Assembly (NCBI GenBank): GCA_000824805.1
Contig: CCNA01000034.1
Coordinates: forward strand, 310,001-374,000
Direction: 5' to 3'
Source of the DNA: Mesorhizobium sp. SOD10
GTDB taxonomy: Bacteria > Pseudomonadota > Alphaproteobacteria > Rhizobiales > Rhizobiaceae
DNA length: 64,000 nt
Shown in pieces: positions 59,239 through 64,000 of the stretch. The position numbers and the translations under genes were made by a program. The notes below the pieces were generated by a model, which worked only from the letters and a program-made list of their open reading frames with translations, was not told where the DNA came from and made no database searches. Within the stretch, counting starts at the first letter, position 1. Every line of letters begins with the position of its first letter.

Positions 59239-59312
59239 ATGAAAACTGGGGTGTGGCCGGTCGATGTTAAGACGAGGACGACCGGCCATGGCGGCGGGAG
59301 GCGCATGGTAGG

Positions 59313-60095
59313 ATGTCCCGGACGAAGGCCGCAAATTCCACTGGCGCGGCTGTGGTGAAGTCGACGGAAGCGGCCGCACCGGCGAAATCCTCCGAGAAAG
59401 CTGCACCGCCAAGAGCATCCGATACGCTGGCGCTGAAGCTCAGCTCCGCCGAATTCACCACGACGCTGTCGCATTTCCACCGCGCCGAGATCGCGCGCAT
59501 GGCCGGGTGGCGCGACCGGCTCGACCGCACCAGCAACTGGGCGATCACCGTGGTGGCGGCGATGCTGTCGGTATCGCTTTCGACGCCCAGCGCGCATCAC
59601 GGCGTGCTTTTGTTCGCCATGCTGCTAATCACGCTGTTGTTGTGGATCGAGGCGCGGCGCTACCGTTTTTTTGACGTCTACCGCGCCCGCGTGCGGCAGT
59701 TCGAACGCTATTATTTCGCGCAGATCTTTTCGCCGCAGCCGGATTACGCTTCCAACTGGCTTGCCATCCTCGGCGAAGGGCTGCGCTCGCCACGCTTCCT
59801 GATCTCGCAGCGTGCGGCGCTGATCCGCCGTCTGCGCCGCAACTACATCTTCATGTACACGATCCTGCTGCTTGCCTGGATTCTCAAGATCACCACGCCG
59901 AGTCTGTCGCGCGAAGGCTCGCCCATCGGCTTCGGCGCCTCGCTCATCGATACGTTCCGGGTGGCGACGCTGGGGCCTATCCCCGGCGTCATCGTGATAA
60001 GCAGCGTGGCCGCCTGCTATCTCGCGCTGCTTGCCGCCGCCTTCCTGATCCACGCCGATGACGGGGAACTGTCTTTCGGCAACGTGCATGTGTGA
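59313..60095 (+). CDS. DUF2270 membrane protein
   Basis: A 260-residue protein. An Ala/Lys-rich N-terminal stretch (residues 1-40) is followed by the DUF2270 body: SHFHRAEIARMAGWRDRLDRTSNWAITVVAAMLSVSLS, FAMLLITLLLWIEARRYRFFDVYRARVRQFERYYFAQIF, and transmembrane helices near residues 70-90, 93-110, 180-200 and 225-248. DUF2270 has no known function; it is an inner-membrane protein. An EcfG-type promoter upstream suggests that it belongs to the general stress regulon. It is convergent with the sulfotransferase gene across a tandem-repeat stretch. Confidence 0.85.
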   Translation: MSRTKAANSTGAAVVKSTEAAAPAKSSEKAAPPRASDTLALKLSSAEFTTTLSHFHRAEIARMAGWRDRLDRTSNWAITVVAAMLSVSLSTPSAHHGVLLFAMLLITLLLWIEARRYRFFDVYRARVRQFERYYFAQIFSPQPDYASNWLAILGEGLRSPRFLISQRAALIRRLRRNYIFMYTILLLAWILKITTPSLSREGSPIGFGASLIDTFRVATLGPIPGVIVISSVAACYLALLAAAFLIHADDGELSFGNVHV

Positions 60096-60110
60096 GGAGT
60101 AAGGAGGGAA

Positions 60111-60258
60111 GTAGGGCAGTAAGGCAGTAAGGCAGTAAGGCAGTAAGGCAGTAAGGCAGTATGGGAGTAAGAAAATCAGATTACGCGAAGGCCGCGACTT
60201 CCATCCCCTATTCCCCTATTCCCCTATTCCCCTATTCCCATACTGCCCTACTCCCTTC
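60111..60258. repeat. Paired 8-bp tandem arrays forming a large hairpin
   Basis: 60111-60166 is about seven units of GTAAGGCA-type 8-mers, with variants at both ends. 60203-60258 is about seven units of ATTCCCCT-type 8-mers. The two arrays are partly inverted copies (GTAGGGCAGT against ACTGCCCTAC). They lie between two convergent genes and end exactly at the sulfotransferase stop codon. Confidence 0.85.
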
Positions 60259-60859
60259 ACTGAAGCGACAGCGCCGTCCGAAACTCCCGGGCCGAGTTGC
60301 GGCTCGGATAGGGTTCGTCCGGGACGGGGACGCCGAGATGGGCACAGAGCGGTGCCCAGCCGTCGCCGAGCTTGTGAACCAGCAGTCGCTCCGCCGGCAC
60401 GGTGCTCAGCACCGCTTCGACATTGTCGCGGTACACGGCGATCGCATGGGCGCGATCCTGCGGACGGCCGCCGAAGACCTGCTTGGCAACGAGCGCGATG
60501 CCTAGCGACTCCTGGTCCGTGCTGCCGGCGATCGCTGGCAGGATGGTCTTTTCGAAGCTCTCCCACCAGCTTTCGGGTGAACGCCAGGTGAGAATGACGC
60601 GCGCCTGCGGGTAAATCTTGATCAGTTCGCGCCAATAGTGCGCCGACGGCCAGTCAACGCAGGATTTGTATCCGGCAAAGAGCTGGTCCCAGTCGGGCGC
60701 CTCGCCCCCGGCCAGTGCGCGCCACAACCGCTTCTGCTCCGCATGAGCCATCACTTCCGACATATGATGGCAAGGACCGAAGCCGAGCATGGTCAGTGCC
60801 TCGCGCATCGAATCCGTACCGGTCCGGCCGAAACCGGTTCCAATCACCATCAGCGACAT
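60257..60859 (-). CDS. Sulfotransferase-family protein
   Basis: A 200-residue protein. ATG 60859 is 6 bases after AGGAGG and is preferred to the ATG at 60865 that abuts it. The start MSLMVIGTGFGRTGTDSMREAL carries the phosphosulfate-binding loop. Later family segments are YWRELIKIYPQARVILTWRSPESWWESFEKT and LLVHKLGDGWAPLCAHLGVPVPDEPYPSRN. It is clearly related to the protein at 7745-8485 but is shorter and lacks its C-terminal membrane anchor. Acceptor unknown. Confidence 0.88.
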   Translation of the reverse strand: MSLMVIGTGFGRTGTDSMREALTMLGFGPCHHMSEVMAHAEQKRLWRALAGGEAPDWDQLFAGYKSCVDWPSAHYWRELIKIYPQARVILTWRSPESWWESFEKTILPAIAGSTDQESLGIALVAKQVFGGRPQDRAHAIAVYRDNVEAVLSTVPAERLLVHKLGDGWAPLCAHLGVPVPDEPYPSRNSAREFRTALSLQ

Positions 60860-60996
60860 CGCCATCCTCCTGCACGAATGTTAGCTGTTAATGAAACGAC
60901 TGTCGCGGCCCAAGTTCGGGTTGACCCCTCCCCGGCGGGCGGCGACTATTGCGACGACCGGGTTTTCTGGAGTTGCTTGAGGCAGGAGGAGATCGC

Positions 60997-61296
60997 ATGG
61001 ACGAGACCGAACAGTGGCGCAACATGGCGAGCGCGCCGCGGGACGGCAGCCGCATCCTGGTGACGGTGCGTTCCTCCGAGCAGGGACCGGCCGAGGTCGA
61101 CATGGCCTACTGGTCGCGCGCCGATCAGTACGGCGATGAAGGCTGGCGGGCGTCGGATTCCTCGCCCGGCCGAATCGTCGAATATGCAGAACCGGAACTC
61201 AGATGCTGGATGCCGCTGCCGACCGCGGGGCGCGGTTCGATGCCCAGCCCCTGGGAGGGCGACGACGTGCCGCTGGTGGATGGCGAGGGGATTTAG
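60997..61296 (+). CDS. Small hypothetical protein (MASAPRDG type)
   Basis: A 99-residue protein; ATG 60997 is 6 bases after GGAGG. It contains WRNMASAPRDGSRILVTVRSSEQGPAEVDMAYW and later a Trp-rich part with RCWMPLPTAG. The sequence start (TEQWRxMASAPRDGTxILL) is a widespread short domain in rhizobial and phage-related proteins of unknown function. No signal peptide. It is a stand-alone gene between the divergent sulfotransferase gene and the convergent binding-protein gene. Confidence 0.78.
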   Translation: MDETEQWRNMASAPRDGSRILVTVRSSEQGPAEVDMAYWSRADQYGDEGWRASDSSPGRIVEYAEPELRCWMPLPTAGRGSMPSPWEGDDVPLVDGEGI

Positions 61297-61348
61297 GCGG
61301 GCCTTCCCTTCCCCCCTGTGAGAGAAAGGAAGAACGGCGCCTCCGCGC

Positions 61349-62296
61349 TCAGTTCTTGTTCAAATACTCCGCCGCATTCTGTTGCGTCACCAGCTCGAAG
61401 GGCACGTAGACCACGCGGTCGACCTTCTCGCCCTTGGCCAGCGCAAGCGCCGCATCCACACCGCCGCCGCCCTGCCCCTTGGCGTTCTGGAATACGGTGA
61501 CCGAGAGTTCGCCGGCCTTCATCGCCTGCAGCCCGTCCTGCGTTGCGTCGATGCCGCCGACCACGACGTTCTTCATGTCGACGCCATTGGCCTTGAGTGC
61601 CAGGATGGCGCCGATGGCGGATTCGTCGTTGTTGGCGATGACGGCATCCGGCGCCGGGCCGGCGGTCAGCCAGTTGGTCATCAGGTTCTGCGCATTATCG
61701 CGCGACCATTCGGACGACTGCTTGTCGATGACCTTGATGAAGTTGCACATGTCGGTGGCAAAAATCTGCTCGACATCCTTGGTGCGCTGGAGCGCCGCCT
61801 GATGCACCAAGCTGCCCATCACGATATAGGCGGTGGCGCCGGCCGACTTGCCCTTGGCGCGCAGCATCTTGCAGACCTCGAAGGCCTCCAGCGTGCCGGA
61901 CTCGGTTTCATTCGAGCCGACATAGACCTGTTTCTCCGGCAGGTCCTTCATGTCCGATGGCTCGAGATTGACGAAAACCAGCGGGATGCCGGCCTTGGCC
62001 GCTTCCTCGCTGATGGTTTTCGAGGCGTTGGTGTCGACCAGCGTGACGATAATGGCGTCAACGCCTGCGGCAATGAAGTTCTTCACCTGGTCGAGCTGCT
62101 TGGCGACGTCGTTATGCGCGTCCTCGACCTGGATCTCGGCACCCTTCTCCTTGGCGCGGGCCTGCATGCCGTGCATCAGCAGCGTCTGGAAATTGTTGTC
62201 GAAGTCGACGATCGAGACGCCGAGCTTGGCGGCGAACGCGCTTGCCGGCATCGAGAACAAGGCGGCGAGCGCCGTCGAGAGCAGAAGTTTCTTCAC
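61349..62296 (-). CDS. Periplasmic sugar-binding protein of the RbsB type
   Basis: A 315-residue protein. Residues 1-23 are a signal peptide (LLLSTALAALFSMPASAFA). The mature part is a type-1 periplasmic binding protein: KLGVSIVDFDNNFQTLLMHGMQARAKEKGAEIQVEDAHNDVAKQLDQVKNFIA, VDAIIVTLVDTNAS, AVIANNDESAIGAILALKANG and GIDATQDGLQAMKAGELSVTVFQNA. This matches inositol/ribose/rhizopine-type proteins. Normally a permease and an ATPase follow on the same strand, but none is present downstream here, so it either pairs with distant genes or acts alone. Confidence 0.9.
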   Translation of the reverse strand: MKKLLLSTALAALFSMPASAFAAKLGVSIVDFDNNFQTLLMHGMQARAKEKGAEIQVEDAHNDVAKQLDQVKNFIAAGVDAIIVTLVDTNASKTISEEAAKAGIPLVFVNLEPSDMKDLPEKQVYVGSNETESGTLEAFEVCKMLRAKGKSAGATAYIVMGSLVHQAALQRTKDVEQIFATDMCNFIKVIDKQSSEWSRDNAQNLMTNWLTAGPAPDAVIANNDESAIGAILALKANGVDMKNVVVGGIDATQDGLQAMKAGELSVTVFQNAKGQGGGGVDAALALAKGEKVDRVVYVPFELVTQQNAAEYLNKN

Positions 62297-62413
62297 GGGT
62301 TTCCTCCCTCTGGATTGGAGCGCCGGCTCACTCCGGTTCTGATTTTCCGGCCCTTGCGGGATGGCTTGAGCGAACGGGCAGCGCTGGTTCCGCGTGGCTC
62401 TCGGGTCAGGCCC

Positions 62414-63424
62414 TCATTTCGCGGCGGCGGCGTTGGCGCGGGCCTTCTTCTTCTCGTAGCGGGCATCCATGCGCGCCGCGGCTTCCTTGCTGCCGTCATG
62501 GAAGGTGCCGAACCAGCGGTCGAACGGGATGAGCCCGTCGCCGTAATTCACCTCGAAATGCTTGTGGTGGAGGTAGTGGATGTAGGCGTGGCTATCGACT
62601 GATGTGTCTTCGGTAAGCTCGATCTTGTCGAAGCCGACATGGCCGGGAATGGCGCCGAAGCCGGCATAGTGGAGCTGGTAAAGCGCCAAGAGCGGGTTCG
62701 ACGGGATGACCAGGTGCCAGAAGGCGACGCCGAGATAGCCGAGCTGCTCCACCGGATGCATCGACAGCGACGACCAGGGCGACGGGTTGACCGAATTGTG
62801 GTGCACCGAATGCACCCATTTGTAGAGCGGCCCCCAATGGATGGCGCGGTGGAGCAGGAAAAAATGCGTCTCGTGGATCACCGGCACCACCAGCGCCAAT
62901 AGGAAGAGATAGGCCGGGTGTTCGGCAAAGGTCAGCCACGGCACGTAGCCATTGGCGTAGGCGTGGAGGATCGCCACCTCGATCGCCGTCCAGATCGGCA
63001 TGCCGGTGCCGAAGGTGCGCAGCATATTGTCGGTGTTCTGGTTCTCGAAAAAGAAGGCCTTGTTCTTCTGCTCCGAAGGCCATTTGCCGTTATATTTGAA
63101 GCGGTTGCCCTGGGCCTTCAAAATGTAGAGTCGCAGCTCGAAGGCGCCGAAGAAGATGAGCAGCGCCGCGCAGTTGACGATGAAGAGGCGCAGGATCCAG
63201 CCTACGGCGAGCGTCTTCATCGTCTCGACGTCGGGCAGCACGTAGCGCCACCAGACGACGGCGGTCAGCGCGAATAGCAGATTGTAGGGCAGGAAATAAT
63301 GCGGCAGCCATTTCAGCGCCGCCAGCGGGCGCGGCGGAAAGACGAAGAGCGGCGCGGTGCCGGCCGGCTCGTTCGGAGCCCAGTCGCCCCTCTTGTTGCG
63401 CGTGCCGAATTGCAGGTCGTCCAT
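62414..63424 (-). CDS. Sterol-desaturase/fatty-acid-hydroxylase superfamily protein
   Basis: A 336-residue inner-membrane protein. ATG 63424 is taken as start. Hydrophobic helices lie near residues 45-60, 75-95, 150-175 and 190-215. The di-iron histidine motifs of the family are visible: HETHFFLLHRAIHWG, WVHSVHHNSVNPSPW and IHYLHHKHFEVNYG. Such enzymes hydroxylate or desaturate sterols, carotenoids, hopanoids or sphingolipids with O2. Its start is 8 bases after the stop of the PanB-like gene, so the two may be one transcript. Confidence 0.9.
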   Translation of the reverse strand: MDDLQFGTRNKRGDWAPNEPAGTAPLFVFPPRPLAALKWLPHYFLPYNLLFALTAVVWWRYVLPDVETMKTLAVGWILRLFIVNCAALLIFFGAFELRLYILKAQGNRFKYNGKWPSEQKNKAFFFENQNTDNMLRTFGTGMPIWTAIEVAILHAYANGYVPWLTFAEHPAYLFLLALVVPVIHETHFFLLHRAIHWGPLYKWVHSVHHNSVNPSPWSSLSMHPVEQLGYLGVAFWHLVIPSNPLLALYQLHYAGFGAIPGHVGFDKIELTEDTSVDSHAYIHYLHHKHFEVNYGDGLIPFDRWFGTFHDGSKEAAARMDARYEKKKARANAAAAK

Positions 63425-63432
63425 GGCTGATC

Positions 63433-64000
63433 TCACAAACCTTGAGCAAGGGTGAGGAAGCGGTCGTAGGCGGCATCGTCCATGTCCACCTGGTGCTTCG
63501 CTTCCGGATAGGTTCCGCCGGCGACGTCGCGGCTGAAGGCGCGGAAGGCACTGATGCGCTTTTCCTGCAGCTCGGCCTCCAGCGTAACGAAGTCGGCATA
63601 GCGCTTGGCATGGCGCGGATAGTGGCCGGCATGGGTGCCGAGCACGTCGCAGGAGAAGAGGTACTGCGTGTCGCAGGCGGTGCCGCAGCCCATGCCCATG
63701 GTGATCAGCGGCGTCGAGCGCGTGATGTGGTCGGCGAGGCGCACCGGCACGACTTCCACCTCGATGCAGGCGGCGCCGGCATTCTCGAGGTCCTTCGCCG
63801 CGCGCAGGACCCTGAAGGCTTCCTCCGCAGTGCGGCCGATGGCGCGGAAATTCGTCCAGGTGGCACGGTTCGGCACCAGGCCGACATGACCGGTGACCGG
63901 GATGCCTTCGGCGGCCATGGCCTCGATGAAGCGCGGCGAATGCGATGAATAAACCGCATCGGCGCCGCGCTTCATCATGGCGAAGCCAAGCCGCACCGCC
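63433..64000 (-). CDS. PanB-like ketopantoate hydroxymethyltransferase family protein (5' end outside window)
   Basis: The 189 visible C-terminal codons fit the PanB TIM-barrel family: IPVTGHVGLVPNRATW, the conserved catalytic Glu in GAACIEVEVVP, GMGCGTACDTQYLFSCDVLG, HAKRYADF and DVAGGTYPEAKHQV. In true PanB enzymes the segment before this reads KLEGG; here it is YSSHSP, so the substrate pocket differs and the enzyme may act on another 2-oxoacid. The neighbour is a lipid hydroxylase gene, not panC. The gene continues beyond the window edge. Confidence 0.8.
   Translation of the reverse strand, partial: AVRLGFAMMKRGADAVYSSHSPRFIEAMAAEGIPVTGHVGLVPNRATWTNFRAIGRTAEEAFRVLRAAKDLENAGAACIEVEVVPVRLADHITRSTPLITMGMGCGTACDTQYLFSCDVLGTHAGHYPRHAKRYADFVTLEAELQEKRISAFRAFSRDVAGGTYPEAKHQVDMDDAAYDRFLTLAQGL

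Noticed and set aside
60111..60258. CRISPR-like repeat array
   Set aside because: The units are 8 bp and directly adjoining. There are no unique spacers and no cas genes.

Overview
The window is high-GC, densely coded DNA of an alphaproteobacterium of the Rhizobiales, most likely a Mesorhizobium-type chromosome. The reasons are gene content (ExoP-like polysaccharide proteins, Ku/LigD repair genes, DUF1127, DUF2270 and DUF922 proteins, many solute-handling genes) and several families of short palindromic intergenic repeats of the kind scattered through rhizobial genomes. No rRNA, tRNA, phage, insertion sequence or CRISPR array was seen. Taxonomy is inference, not a database result.

Layout. 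0-19 kb is mixed metabolism and regulation: short-chain dehydrogenases, two LysR regulators, a pseudo-protease of the HtrA fold, YghU, a PEBP protein, a PLP aminotransferase, a sulfotransferase, a cytosine-deaminase-like amidohydrolase, a GFA protein, an isochorismatase-like hydrolase, an MFS exporter next to its LysR gene, a large amidase and a WD40 propeller. 19.6-21 kb holds a 37-residue RiPP-precursor-like gene and a membrane-anchored SdrD_B-like protein. 21-28 kb is a DNA-repair neighbourhood: xth, a TPR gene coupled to ku, ku and ligD.

28-42.7 kb is a polysaccharide locus built of at least four transcription units: GT4 - Wzx-like flippase - CelD-like acetyltransferase (minus); DUF1972 glycosyltransferase - GH5 (plus); ExoP/Wzz-like chain-length protein - Wzy/ExoQ-like polymerase (minus); GINT1-like protein - FAD oxidoreductase - second FAD oxidoreductase (plus). 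Two plus-strand units start behind sigma-54 (-24/-12) elements with full consensus cores, and a weaker one faces the first minus unit. The likely product is a secreted or surface polysaccharide whose expression depends on RpoN. No priming transferase or outer-membrane exporter is present in the window.

42.8-54 kb includes an ABC transporter pair and then a decaying sugar-alcohol locus. The LacI regulator is frameshifted. The Zn-alcohol dehydrogenase and the SmoS-like dehydrogenase are intact. A solute-binding protein gene and a GatZ/KbaZ gene are each cut off at the 5' end and joined head to head at one junction (about 49,138). A flavin monooxygenase gene farther on is also frameshifted. 54-64 kb holds a VOC protein, an MFS transporter, a CPA2 antiporter with Usp-like tail, a DUF2270 protein behind an EcfG-type promoter, a pair of 8-bp tandem arrays, a second sulfotransferase, a periplasmic sugar-binding protein, a sterol-desaturase-family hydroxylase and the 3' part of a PanB-like gene cut by the window edge.
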